From assembly GCA_019683805.1 (NCBI GenBank), contig JADGHQ010000019.1:1-40301 (forward strand): a stretch of 40,301 bases of DNA, in the 5' to 3' direction. Below the pieces are notes generated by a model, which saw only the letters and a list, made by a program, of their open reading frames with translations, did not search any database and had not been told where the DNA came from. This DNA is from Thermoleophilaceae bacterium (GTDB taxonomy: Bacteria > Actinomycetota > Thermoleophilia > Solirubrobacterales > Thermoleophilaceae). A program made the position numbers and the translations under genes. Positions 1 through 8,600 of the stretch are shown one piece after another. Position 1 is the first letter of the stretch; every line of letters starts with the position of its first letter.

Positions 1-1333
1 GGGCGGGGAAGGCGGGCCGGGGCAGGAGGCTCGCGGCGGCCACGCCGTCGGGGACCCCCGTGGGCCAGATCTCGCGGGACGGCCGGGCGAGGCGGCCGAA
101 GTCGACCTCGTGGAACTGCTGCGCGAACGCCTCGCAGCCGCGGTAGCGCCCGCGCCGGTCGGGATTGACGACCACCACGTCGAAGCCGTGGCCGCAGTCC
201 ACCTCGACGCGTCCGCCCGGGTCGGACGAGTCGCCGCCGAGCAGGGTGACGACGTCGTCCCCGTCGCCCGCCCGGATCGTGTCGCCGTCGTAGGCGCCCA
301 CGATCAGGTCCGCGCCGGGGCCGCCGACGAGCAGGTCGCGCCCCGACCCGCCGACGATCTCGTCGTCGCCCGGCGGGCCGGCGCGCGGCGAGCGCGCGTC
401 GCCGTAGATGCGGTCGTCGCCGGAGCGCCCGGCGAGGCGGTCGTCGCCCGAGCCGCCCATTATGAGGTCGCCGGCCTGGCCGGATGCGCCGTCGCCCTCG
501 ATCTCGTCGGTCCCGCCGCCGCCGAAGAGCCGGTCGGGCCCGCCCTTGCCCTCGATGAAGTCGTCGCCTGCGCCGCCCGCGATGCCGTCCGGCCCGCTCC
601 CGCCCGCGAGCTGCCTGAGCGGGAAGCGGTCGGTGGGGTCGACGTCGACGATCCGCTCGCAGCCGGCGGACCGCGGTATCGACGCGTCGGCGCGCTCGGT
701 GCTGAGCCTGCGGTCGCCCGAGCGGCGGCGCCTGTACACGACGTCGTCGCCGGGGCCGCAGTCGAAGGTGTCGCGGTTCGGGCCGCCGTAGAGGACGTCG
801 TCGCCGGGGCCGCCGTAGAGCCGGTCGGAGCCGGAGCCACCGACGAGCGTGTCGTCGCCCGGGCCGCCGTAGAGCGCGTCCGAGCCGCGGCCGCCCGCGA
901 CCACGTCGTCGCCCGGACCGCCGTAGAGGCGCTCGCGCACGCCGAAGCGGCGCTCGCGCAGGAAGTCGTCGCCGAGGCCGCCGAGCAGCGTGTCCGAGTC
1001 GTCGCCGCCGTCGAGGAGGTCGTCGCCCCGGCCGCCCGAGAGGTCGTCGTTGCCGGGGCCGCCCGCGAGCACGTCCCCGTAGCGCGAGCCGTCGACCGTG
1101 TCGTGCCCGTTCTCGCCGTAGAAGCGAAGCGGCGTGTCCTCCCCCGACCAGCCGACGTCGTCGCCCTCGTCGGTGCCGCACACGGGCCCGCCGGCCGAGC
1201 CCGCCGCGAGGCTCGAGAGGTCGAGCGCGCACGCCGAGCGGTAGCCGACCACCGTGGCGCCCGCCGGCGCCGCGGCGAGCAGCGCGAGCAGGACGGAGAG
1301 CAGGAGCCTTCGTGCGGCTGGCCGGGCCACCAC
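1..1333 (-). CDS. secreted RTX-type calcium-binding repeat protein (C-terminus beyond window)
   Basis: Read on the minus strand, an open frame without stops runs from a GTG pair at 1333/1330 off the left edge, about 444 codons. The N-terminus is a typical signal peptide: VARPAARR, then a Leu/Ala hydrophobic core ending AGA. Two blocks of nonapeptides of the type GGPGDDxLY follow (about residues 83-199 and 240-368), separated by a basic insert. These are hemolysin-type calcium-binding (RTX) repeats, which fold into a Ca2+-stabilised beta roll outside the cell. No protease, lipase or adhesin domain is visible in the part present, so the function is unknown. The repeats explain the long spurious open frames on the other strand. 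Its start lies 8 bases from an SOS-box-like palindrome shared with yebC. Confident as a real exported protein; the exact start (1330 or 1333) is uncertain. Confidence 0.85.
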   Translation of the reverse strand, partial: MVARPAARRLLLSVLLALLAAAPAGATVVGYRSACALDLSSLAAGSAGGPVCGTDEGDDVGWSGEDTPLRFYGENGHDTVDGSRYGDVLAGGPGNDDLSGGRGDDLLDGGDDSDTLLGGLGDDFLRERRFGVRERLYGGPGDDVVAGGRGSDALYGGPGDDTLVGGSGSDRLYGGPGDDVLYGGPNRDTFDCGPGDDVVYRRRRSGDRRLSTERADASIPRSAGCERIVDVDPTDRFPLRQLAGGSGPDGIAGGAGDDFIEGKGGPDRLFGGGGTDEIEGDGASGQAGDLIMGGSGDDRLAGRSGDDRIYGDARSPRAGPPGDDEIVGGSGRDLLVGGPGADLIVGAYDGDTIRAGDGDDVVTLLGGDSSDPGGRVEVDCGHGFDVVVVNPDRRGRYRGCEAFAQQFHEVDFGRLARPSREIWPTGVPDGVAAASLLPRPAFPA

Positions 1334-1340
1334 CGGAAGT

Positions 1341-1352
1341 GAACACCTGTTC
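1341..1352. promoter_or_regulatory. SOS-box-like palindrome (GAAC-N4-GTTC)
   Basis: The sequence GAACACCTGTTC fits the Gram-positive/actinobacterial LexA (DinR, Cheo-box) pattern GAAC-N4-GTTC. The flanking T (1340) and A (1353) extend it to a perfect 6+6 palindrome with 2-bp centre. It lies in the 82-bp gap between the divergent RTX gene and yebC-ruvCAB, about 64 bp before yebC. ruvCAB is LexA-regulated in mycobacteria, which supports the assignment; LexA binding itself is inferred. Confidence 0.6.
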
Positions 1353-1401
1353 AGGCCGAGGTTGCGGTCCTGCAAGGAAGCTGGCACGCCGGGCGCGGCT
1401 C

Positions 1402-1407
1402 TAGACT
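1402..1407 (+). promoter_or_regulatory. -10 box (TAGACT), leaderless start of yebC
   Basis: TAGACT lies 8 bases before the yebC ATG at 1416, which puts the predicted transcription start at or within a base or two of the start codon. There is no Shine-Dalgarno sequence. No convincing -35 hexamer is seen. Confidence 0.5.
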
Positions 1408-1415
1408 GACGCCCA

Positions 1416-2168
1416 ATGGCCGGGCATTCCAAGTGGGCTCAGATCAAGCGCAAGAAGGGCGCGACCGACCAGAGGCGGGGCGCGATGTTCACCAAGCTCG
1501 CGCGCGCGATCCAGGTGGCGGCGCGCGAGGGCGGCGGGGACCCCGCGGGCAACGCCGCGCTCGCCCACGCCATCCAGAAGGCCAAGGACGCGCGCATGCC
1601 CAAGGAGAACATCGAGCGCGCGATCGCGAAGGGCACGGGCGCCGAGTCGGGCGGGGAGGCGATCGAGACCGTCCTCTACGAGGGCTACGGCCCGGGCGGC
1701 ATCGCCGTGCTGGTGGAGGCCCTCACCGACAACCGCAACCGCACGGGCTCGGAGGTGCGGCACGCGTTCACGAAGTACGGCGGGAGCCTCGGCGAGCCGG
1801 GCTCGGTCGCCTGGAACTTCGAGAAGCGCGGCGTGATCGCGGTCGACGCCGAGCGCTACTCCGAGGACGACCTCATGCCCGCGATCGACGCCGGCGCCGA
1901 GGACGTCTCGATCGACGACGACGTGTTCGAGATCCTCACCCAGCCCGCCGACTTCACGGCCGTGCGCGAGGCGCTCGAGCAGGCGGGCGTCGAGATCCAG
2001 TCGGCCGACCTCACGATGCGGGCTGCCAACCGCGTCGAGGTCCCGGAGGACAAGGTCGGCTCGCTGATGAGCCTGCTCGAGGCGCTCGAGGACCACGACG
2101 ACGTGAGCGCGGTGCACGCGAACTTCGACGTCGACGCCGCGACGCTCGAGCGCCTCGCGACCGCCTGA
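1416..2168 (+). CDS. yebC: YebC/PmpR/TACO1 family protein
   Basis: This 250-residue protein matches the YebC family along its whole length. The N-terminus MAGHSKWAQIKRKKG is the family signature, followed by the helical domain with PKENIERAIAKG and the two alpha/beta domains. Members have been described as transcription factors and, for the mitochondrial relative TACO1 and some bacterial forms, as translation factors that help ribosomes on proline-rich stretches, so the exact role here is open. The gene precedes ruvCAB, a very common bacterial arrangement. A GC-rich hairpin (2170-2217) directly follows its stop, so ruvCAB may be partly uncoupled from it. The ATG is supported by the -10 box 8 bases upstream. 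Confidence 0.96.
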   Translation: MAGHSKWAQIKRKKGATDQRRGAMFTKLARAIQVAAREGGGDPAGNAALAHAIQKAKDARMPKENIERAIAKGTGAESGGEAIETVLYEGYGPGGIAVLVEALTDNRNRTGSEVRHAFTKYGGSLGEPGSVAWNFEKRGVIAVDAERYSEDDLMPAIDAGAEDVSIDDDVFEILTQPADFTAVREALEQAGVEIQSADLTMRAANRVEVPEDKVGSLMSLLEALEDHDDVSAVHANFDVDAATLERLATA

Positions 2169-2169
2169 C

Positions 2170-2217
2170 CCGGGCGCTTGGGCCCGTCGGAGCCGCCGCG
2201 GCCGGCCCCGCGCCCGG
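2170..2217 (+). terminator. GC-rich hairpin after yebC, terminator-like without U-tract
   Basis: CCGGGCGC (2170-2177) is perfectly complementary to GCGCCCGG (2210-2217), and an inner GGGCC/GGCCC stem can form between them. It starts 2 bases after the yebC stop. No T-run follows, so it may act as a weak terminator, a processing signal or an mRNA-end stabiliser. Confidence 0.35.
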
Positions 2218-2263
2218 AAGCGTCCGAAAGGCGTCCGCCCGCGCGCGCAGAATCCGATCCGTG

Positions 2264-2752
2264 GTGACAGTCCTCGGCATCGATCCCGGCACCGCCAACA
2301 CCGGCTACGGCGTGGTGATCTCCCGGGGCGGGCGGCTCGCCGCGCTCGACGGGGGCGTGATCGCCACGGCGGGGAGGGCGCCGCTCGAGCGCCGGCTCGC
2401 CCAGATCCACGAGGCGGTCGCGGGCCTGATCGCGGAGCACCGCCCGCACGCGCTCGCGGTCGAGGACCTCTACTTCGGACAGAACGCGCGCTCGGCGTTC
2501 GCGGTGGGCCAGGCGCGCGGGGTGGTCCTGCTGGCGGCGGGCCAGGCCGGCATCCCGGCGTTCTCCTACACGCCGCAGGTCGTCAAGCAGGCGGTGTGCG
2601 GCGCGGGCGGCGCCGCCAAGGACCAGGTGCAGCGCATGGTGGGGGCGCTGCTCGGACTCCCCGCTCCTCCCGCGCCCGATCACGCGGCGGACGCGCTCGC
2701 GGTGGCGATCTGCCACGCGAACGGGGCCGCGCTCAGGGAGGCGCTCGCGTGA
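2264..2752 (+). CDS. ruvC: Holliday junction resolvase RuvC
   Basis: This 162-residue endonuclease cleaves Holliday junctions with the RuvAB branch-migration motor. The RNase H-like fold is clear: GIDPG with catalytic Asp7 at the N-terminus, VEDLYFGQN with catalytic Glu67, and [10 protein letters not shown] near 139-148 with the two remaining acidic residues. Length is normal for the family. Two GTG codons in tandem (2261, 2264) could start it; both give the expected N-terminus VTVLGIDPG or one residue longer. The stop overlaps the ruvA start as GTGA, so translation is coupled. No SD is visible. Confidence 0.95.
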   Translation: MTVLGIDPGTANTGYGVVISRGGRLAALDGGVIATAGRAPLERRLAQIHEAVAGLIAEHRPHALAVEDLYFGQNARSAFAVGQARGVVLLAAGQAGIPAFSYTPQVVKQAVCGAGGAAKDQVQRMVGALLGLPAPPAPDHAADALAVAICHANGAALREALA

Positions 2753-3333
2753 TCGCGTCGCTGCGCGGCACGGTCACGGTCCGCCGGTCAGACCACGTGG
2801 TGCTCGAGTGCGGCGGCGTGGGCTACCGGCTGGCCGTCTCGGCGGAGACGCTCAAGCAGGTGCCAGCCGCGGGCAGCGAGACGTTCCTGCACACCCACCT
2901 CGTGGTCCGCGACGACGGCATGCACCTGTTCGGCTTCGCGAGCGAGGAGGAGCGCGAGCTGTTCCACATGCTGAACGGCGTCCAGGGCGTGGGGCCGAAG
3001 GTCGCGCTCGCCGTGCTCTCCGGCGGGTCCACGCGCGAGCTGCTGCGCGCGATCGGCGCCGGCGACGCGGCGCGCTTCCAGGCGGTCCCCGGGATCGGCA
3101 AGCGCACCGCCGAGCGCATCATCGTGGAGCTGCGCGAGAAGGTGGCTGGCGAGGCCTCGGCCGTTCCGGGCGGCGCCGTGGCGACCGCGGCGAGCGACGA
3201 CCCGCGCACGCTGGCGCGGCAGGGCCTCGTCGGGCTCGGGTTCAGCGCTCAGGAGGCGGACGAGCTGCTCGACACCGCCGAAGGCGACACGCCCGAGGAG
3301 CTCATCGGGCAGGCGCTGAGGGCGGCGCGGTGA
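2749..3333 (+). CDS. ruvA: Holliday junction DNA helicase RuvA
   Basis: This 194-residue protein binds four-way junctions as a tetramer and loads RuvB. It has the N-terminal OB fold ([12 protein letters not shown] and [10 protein letters not shown]), two helix-hairpin-helix motifs ([26 protein letters not shown]) and the C-terminal RuvB-contact domain ([19 protein letters not shown]). The GTG start overlaps the ruvC stop, and its own stop overlaps the ruvB start, so the three form one coupled cistron series. Confidence 0.96.
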   Translation: MIASLRGTVTVRRSDHVVLECGGVGYRLAVSAETLKQVPAAGSETFLHTHLVVRDDGMHLFGFASEEERELFHMLNGVQGVGPKVALAVLSGGSTRELLRAIGAGDAARFQAVPGIGKRTAERIIVELREKVAGEASAVPGGAVATAASDDPRTLARQGLVGLGFSAQEADELLDTAEGDTPEELIGQALRAAR

Positions 3334-4376
3334 GCGGCGGCATCCGCACGCCGGGGGTCGAGCGGATCCAGGCGGCCGGGGCGCTCGCGCACGACGACGA
3401 GCTCGACCGCTCGCTGCGGCCGCGGCGGCTCGGCGACTTCGTCGGCCAGCGCGCGGTGAAGGAGCAGCTCGGGGTGTTCATCGAGGCCGCGAAGGGGCGC
3501 GGCGAGGCGCTCGACCACGTGCTGCTCGCCGGCCCGCCCGGCCTCGGCAAGACCTCGCTAGCGCAGATCGTCGCCGCCGAGCTCGACGTCCCGTTCGTCC
3601 AGACCGCCGGCCCCGCGCTCGAGCGCAAGGGCGACGTGGCGGCCTTCCTCACCGCGCTCGAGCCGCGCTCGGTGTTCTTCGTCGACGAGATCCACCGCCT
3701 CCCGCGCGCGCTCGAGGAGACCTTCTATCCCGCGATGGAGGACCGCAAGCTGCCGATCACGGTCGGCCAGGGCGCGGGCGCGCGGGTGGTCACGCTCGAC
3801 CTGCCCCCGTTCACGCTGATCGGCGCGACCACCCGCGCCGGGCTGCTCACGACGCCGCTGCGCGACCGCTTCGGCGTGACGCACCGGCTCGACCCCTACG
3901 ACGCGCGCGAGCTCGGGCAGATCGTCAAGCGCTCGGCGGGGATCCTCGACGTCGGCATCGACGACGAGGGCGCGGAGGCGATCGCCGCCCGCTCGCGCGG
4001 CACGCCACGGGTCGCCAACCGCCTGCTCAAGCGCGTGCGCGATTACGCCGAGGTGCGCGGAGCGGGCCACATCGACCGCGAGGTCGCGGAGGAGGCGCTC
4101 GACCTGCTCGAGGTCGACCGCGCCGGCCTCGACCGGCTCGACCGCGAGATCCTCGAGGCGATCTGCGTCAAGTTCGAGGGCGGGCCGGTCGGGCTCTCCA
4201 CGCTCGCGGTCGCGGTCGGGGAGGAGCCCGACACGATCGAGGACGTCTACGAGCCGTACCTCCTGCAGCAGGGCTTCCTCAAGCGCACCCCGCGCGGGCG
4301 CGTGGCGACGGGCGCGGCGTTCGCCCACCTCGGGCTCGAGCGGCCCGATGAGCGCGGTCCGGCCACCCTGTTCTGA
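3330..4376 (+). CDS. ruvB: Holliday junction branch migration ATPase RuvB
   Basis: This 348-residue AAA+ motor drives branch migration. Visible are Walker A GPPGLGKT (about 67-74), Walker B VDEIHR (about 118-123), sensor 1 GATTRAG (about 165), the arginine-finger segment RDRFG, and the C-terminal winged helix ([15 protein letters not shown] ... [15 protein letters not shown]). The N-terminal [11 protein letters not shown] box is typical. GTG start overlaps the ruvA stop (GTGA). It is the last gene of the recombination operon; 24 bases separate it from the next, separately promoted gene. Confidence 0.97.
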   Translation: MSGGIRTPGVERIQAAGALAHDDELDRSLRPRRLGDFVGQRAVKEQLGVFIEAAKGRGEALDHVLLAGPPGLGKTSLAQIVAAELDVPFVQTAGPALERKGDVAAFLTALEPRSVFFVDEIHRLPRALEETFYPAMEDRKLPITVGQGAGARVVTLDLPPFTLIGATTRAGLLTTPLRDRFGVTHRLDPYDARELGQIVKRSAGILDVGIDDEGAEAIAARSRGTPRVANRLLKRVRDYAEVRGAGHIDREVAEEALDLLEVDRAGLDRLDREILEAICVKFEGGPVGLSTLAVAVGEEPDTIEDVYEPYLLQQGFLKRTPRGRVATGAAFAHLGLERPDERGPATLF

Positions 4377-4387
4377 GCTCGGGCGGC

Positions 4388-4393
4388 TACCGT
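4388..4393 (+). promoter_or_regulatory. -10 box (TACCGT), leaderless start
   Basis: TACCGT ends 7 bases before the ATG at 4401. The 24-base gap after ruvB holds no SD, so a leaderless transcript starting at the ATG is likely. Confidence 0.4.
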
Positions 4394-4400
4394 TCCCGCC

Positions 4401-5051
4401 ATGGCCGAGGACTGGCGCGCGACGCTGGTCGTGGAAGGCGGGCCGGGCGGCGAGAGCCTCGCCGGCGCGCTCCGCGGCTGGAGCCCGGAAAGGGAGCTCG
4501 AGCACGAGCTGCCCGGCCGCGTCGTCGTGAGCCACGACGGGCCGCGGCTCTTCCTCTACGCGACCTCGCGCGCGGACCTCGAGCGCGCCGTCGACACGGC
4601 CCGCCGGGCGCTCGGCGCGCACGGAGCCGCCGCGAGCGTGCGCATCGAGCGCTGGCACGACCTCGAGGAGCGCTGGGAGGACGCCGCGCGCCCGCTCCCC
4701 GCGACGCCCGAGGAGCAGCAGGCCGAGCGCGAGGCGCTCGCGGCCCGCGAGCGCGCCGAGTCCCGCGCGCGCCACGCCCCGGACTGGGAGGTGCGGGTCG
4801 ACATGCCCGACCGGCGCGCGGCGATCGAGCTCGAGGAGCGCCTGCGCGCCGAGGGCCTCGCGCCGATCAGGCGCTGGCGCTACGTCGTGGTCGGGGTCGA
4901 GAGCGAGGAGGACGGCGACCGCCTCGCCGAGCGCATCCGCTCCGAGGCGCCGGCGGGCGCGAGCGCGTGGGTGGAGGGCAGCGTCGAGGCGGCCGAGCGG
5001 GCGCTGCCGTACGGAAACGTCTTCGCGATCTTCGGCGGCCTCGGGCGCTGA
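4401..5051 (+). CDS. unknown protein with two similar alpha/beta halves
   Basis: I do not recognise this 216-residue protein. It is soluble, highly charged and lacks signal or membrane segments. Residues about 3-87 (DWRATLVVEGG ... VVVSHDGPRLFLYATS ... VRIERW) and about 129-207 (DWEVRVDMPDR ... YVVVGVESEEDGDRL ... AWVEGS) have the same layout: DW plus beta strand, helix, strand VVV, acidic loop, helix with R, strand ending near W. They look like an internal duplication of a ferredoxin-like beta-alpha-beta unit. A Glu/Arg-rich helix (about 95-125) joins them. The gene sits between ruvB and the zinc-ribbon/PAS gene and appears monocistronic. Start supported by the -10 box 7 bases upstream. Confidence 0.8.
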   Translation: MAEDWRATLVVEGGPGGESLAGALRGWSPERELEHELPGRVVVSHDGPRLFLYATSRADLERAVDTARRALGAHGAAASVRIERWHDLEERWEDAARPLPATPEEQQAEREALAARERAESRARHAPDWEVRVDMPDRRAAIELEERLRAEGLAPIRRWRYVVVGVESEEDGDRLAERIRSEAPAGASAWVEGSVEAAERALPYGNVFAIFGGLGR

Positions 5052-5126
5052 CTCCCCGGGCCGCGGCGGCGGCGGCCGCGCCGCTCGCTGGCGGAGCCGC
5101 CGTCCGCGCGGTTAAGGTTGAGTCAA

Positions 5127-5151
5127 TAGGCGCTCCTCGGTGGAGCGCCTA
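5127..5151. promoter_or_regulatory. perfect 10+10 palindrome overlapping a promoter
   Basis: TAGGCGCTCC (5127-5136) and GGAGCGCCTA (5142-5151) form a perfect inverted repeat around TCGGT. Its last two bases are the first two of the -10 box TAACCT (5150-5155) of the zinc-ribbon/PAS gene, so a bound protein would block RNA polymerase. As RNA it is a 10-bp hairpin 75 bases after the preceding stop and could terminate that transcript, though no T-run follows. TTGAGTCAA (5118-5126), itself a small palindrome, abuts it. Confidence 0.55.
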
Positions 5152-5155
5152 ACCT
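5150..5155 (+). promoter_or_regulatory. -10 box (TAACCT) of the zinc-ribbon/PAS gene
   Basis: TAACCT lies 10 bases before the ATG at 5166, predicting a leader of about four bases at most. A hexamer TTGAGT (5118-5123) is 26 bases upstream, too far for a normal sigma-70 promoter. Confidence 0.45.
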
Positions 5156-5165
5156 GTTGCGAGGC

Positions 5166-5612
5166 ATGGCGCACTTCATCTGCCCGAGCTGCGGGAATCG
5201 GACCACTTCGAACGACCGGACGGCGGGCTTCAGCCCGCGCCCGAAGGGCTGCTCCAAGTGCGGCTTCGCCTTCCTGTTCGAGCTGCTCGACGACTACTAC
5301 CCGGCGCCCAACGCGGCGTTCGTGATCTGCGACCGCAACGCGAACGTGATCGGCCTCGGCCGTGGCGTGCGCGAGCTCACCGGCCTCGGCGACGAGCAGG
5401 CGGTGGGCCGCCCGGTCCGCGAGGTCCTCGGCCTCGAGTTCCAGAACGGGGACGACCACCTCGGCACCGCGCTCGAATGGGGGGTCAGGGTGCTCGACAA
5501 GCCGGTCACGGTCCACGCGGAAGGCGATCGTCCCGAGCCGGCGAAGGCGGACATCTTCCCCGCCTACGACGAGGACGGCGGCCTCCTGATCGTCCTCACC
5601 CCGAAGCCGTGA
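5166..5612 (+). CDS. zinc-ribbon plus PAS domain protein
   Basis: This 148-residue protein starts with a four-cysteine zinc ribbon (CPSCGNRT near residue 6, CSKCGFAF near 33), followed by a single PAS-like sensor domain (YYPAPNAAFVICDRNANVIGLGRGVRELTG ... VGRPVREVLGL ... PAYDEDGGLLIVLTPKP). There is no kinase, cyclase or HTH output domain, so it probably senses a ligand or redox state and acts through a partner; the zinc ribbon may contact nucleic acid or protein. The gene ends 7 bases before secDF and both probably share the promoter at the palindrome. ATG at 5166 is preferred over an in-frame TTG at 5157 because of the promoter position. The family name is unknown to me. Confidence 0.82.
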   Translation: MAHFICPSCGNRTTSNDRTAGFSPRPKGCSKCGFAFLFELLDDYYPAPNAAFVICDRNANVIGLGRGVRELTGLGDEQAVGRPVREVLGLEFQNGDDHLGTALEWGVRVLDKPVTVHAEGDRPEPAKADIFPAYDEDGGLLIVLTPKP

Positions 5613-5619
5613 CGAGGCC

Positions 5620-8600
5620 TTGACCAACCCCCGCCGCAACCTCTTCATCATCGTCGTGATGCTCGCGCTGCTGGCGGTGTCGGCGCTCGTCATCGCGACG
5701 AAGCCGACGCGGCTCGGGCTCGACCTCAAGGGCGGGGTCGAGCTCGTCTACCAGGGCCAGCCCACGCCGCAGGTGCCGAAGGTCACGCCGCAGGCGATCG
5801 ACGACGCGATCACCACGATCCGCAAGCGCACGAACGCGCTCGGCGTGTCGGAGTCGGAGGTCCAGAGCTCGAGCCAGGACCAGATCACCGTCTCGCTGCC
5901 CGACGTCAAGAACGTCCAGCGCGCCGAGCAGCAGGTCGGGTCGACCGCGCAGCTCCAGTTCTACGACTGGGAGCCGAACGTCTACGACGGCCCCAACCAC
6001 CTGGTCGACCCCTCGACGGCGTCGCAGAGCAACGCGACGAACGCCCCGATCCCCAACCTCTTCCAGGCGGTCGAGCGGGCCTCGAAGTCGAAGCCGCGCG
6101 CCGAGGCGACCGACATCCCCGCCGAAGGCCCGGACGAGCAGGAGCTGCGCGCCGCCGGCGTCGACCCGAGCGACAAGGTGGCGGTCGAGCGCTACTACGA
6201 CCAGAAGAACGACACCGCCGGGCGGAAGTACTACCTCTTCGGCCCCGGCACGGACGTGGCGCGGCCGTCCCTCGCAGGTCCCGACTCGACCTGCCGGGAG
6301 CTGCTCTCCGACTATTTCGACAAGGTCGTCCCCGGCGAGCGGCAGGCGCCGCGGAGGTTCGCGAAGGGCACGCAGTGCGCGGCCGAGCTGAAGCAGCTCG
6401 GCGCCGCCGGCCCGCCCGCGGGCAGCACGGTGCTCGCGGTCCCCAAGGGCGTGCTCGTGATCAAGGCCGAGCGCCCGCGCACCCTCGCGAAGGACGTCCC
6501 GTTCAACCAGTTCTTCGTGATCGAGGACGACGCGGAGCTCTCGGGCTCGGACATCAAGAACCCCAAGCAGGCTAACGACCCGCAGACCGGCGAGCCGATC
6601 GTGACGATGGAGTTCACCGATCACGGCCGCAAGCAGTTCGCCGCCGCCACCAAGCGGGAGGCGCAGCGCGGCGCGGCGCAGATCCCGCAGCCCGGCGCGC
6701 CGATCGACCAGACCTACCAGCGCTTCGCGATCACGCTCGACAACCAGATCATCTCGCTGGCGACGATCAACTACCGCGAGAACCCCGACGGCATCGACGG
6801 CCGCACGGGCGCCCAGATCAACAACATCGGCTCGATCGGGGAGACGCAGGACCTCGCGGAGAACCTGCGCATCGGCGCGCTCCCGATCGGCCTCAAGCTG
6901 ATCTCCAAGACGCAGGTCTCGGCGACGCTCGGCAAGCAGGCGCTGCACCAGGGCCTGATCGCCGGCGCGGTCGGCCTCGCGCTCACGCTGCTGTTCCTCG
7001 TCGGCTTCTACCGCGCGCTGGGCCTCGTGGCCGCCCTCGCGCTCGTCGTCTACGCGGTGCTGCTGTACGCGGTCGTCAAGCTGATCCCGGTCACGCTCAC
7101 CCTCCCGGGCATCGCCGGCCTGATCCTCACGCTCGGGGTGGCGGCCGACGCCAACATCGTCATCTTCGAGCGGATCAAGGAGGAGGTGCGCGCCGGCAGC
7201 TCGGTGCCGCGGGCGATCTCCAACGGCTACACGAAGGCGCTCCGCACGATCATCGACGCGAACGTCGTCACGATCGGCGTCGCGTTCATCCTCTTCATGC
7301 TCGCTACCGCTGGGGTGCGCGGCTTCGCGTTCACGCTGCTCGTGGGCACGCTCGTGTCGCTGTTCACGGCGGTGCTCGCCACCTCGGCCATCCTGGGCTC
7401 GCTCGCGCGCAGGCGGCTGCTGCGCTCGCGCCACGCGCTCGCCGCCGGCAAGGAGCGGGTGCGCTGGCACTTCGACTTCATGGGCGCGTCGCGCTGGTTC
7501 TTCTCGATGTCGGGCGTGATCCTGGTGGCGGGCGCGCTCGCGATCGCCGGCTTCGGGATCAACTTCGGGATCGACTTCAAGGGCGGCACCCGCATCGTCA
7601 CGCCGCTGCAGAAGGCGGCGAGCGTGGAGGACGTGCGCGGCGCGATCTCGCCGCTCGGCTACGCCGACGCGAAGATCCAGCAGGTCCAGGACCCCGAGCT
7701 CGGCAACCGGGTCTTCCAGATCACGACGAAGAGCCTGCAGCCGCAGGAGGTCCAGAAGGTCGAGCGCGCCCTCAACGACCGCTTCGGCGTGCGCGCCGCC
7801 GACTTCTCGTCGAGCTCGGTCGGCTCGACCTTCGGCGCGCAGATCGCGCGCACGGCGGCGATCGCGATCATCGCCTCGCTGATCCTGATCTCCCTCTACA
7901 TCGGGCTGCGGTTCGAGTTCAAGTTCGCAGTCCCCGTGCTGATCGCGCTCGCGCACGACCTGCTCATCACCGCGGGGGTGTACGCGCTCTTCCAGCGGGA
8001 GGTGACGACTTCCACCGTGGCGGCGCTGCTGACGATCCTCGGCTACTCGCTCTACGACACGATCATCGTGTTCGACCGAATACGCGAGAACGTGCCGCGC
8101 ATGCCGCGCGCGACCTTCTCGCAGATCGTGAACCGCTCGATGAGCGAGGTGCTGACGCGCTCGCTCGTCACGAGCCTCTCGACGCTGATCCCGATCGCGT
8201 CGCTGATGCTGTTCGGCGGCGAGACGCTCAGGGACTTCGGCTTCGCGCTGCTCGTCGGCGTGGCGTCGGGCACGTACTCGTCGATCTTCATCGCCTCGCC
8301 GGTGCTCACGCACTGGAAGGAGCGCGAGGGCGTCTACGCGCGCCGCCGCGCCCTCCAGATCGAGGAGCACGGCATGGTGCCCGCGTTCGCGACCGGCACG
8401 GTCGTGGCGGGCGCGCCGCGCGCGGCCGGGCCGAGCGGTCGCGCTGCGCGCAGGGCTGCGGCGGCCGCGCGGCTCGCCGCCCGCGGCGGCGGTGGCCCGC
8501 CCGAGGCCGCTCCGCCGACCGGGGAGGCGGCGGCGCCAGCGCCGGCGGTGGAGTCCGAGCAGCCCCGGCAGGCGCAGGCGCCGGCCGACGGGCGGGACGC

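Noticed and set aside
110-1342. 410-residue plus-strand open frame rich in Val/Ala/Arg
   Set aside because: It mirrors the RTX repeats of the minus-strand gene; periodicity comes from the GGxGxD codons.
5118-5155. TTGAGT as -35 with TAACCT as -10
   Set aside because: The spacing is 26 bases, too long for a normal sigma-70 or MerR-type promoter.
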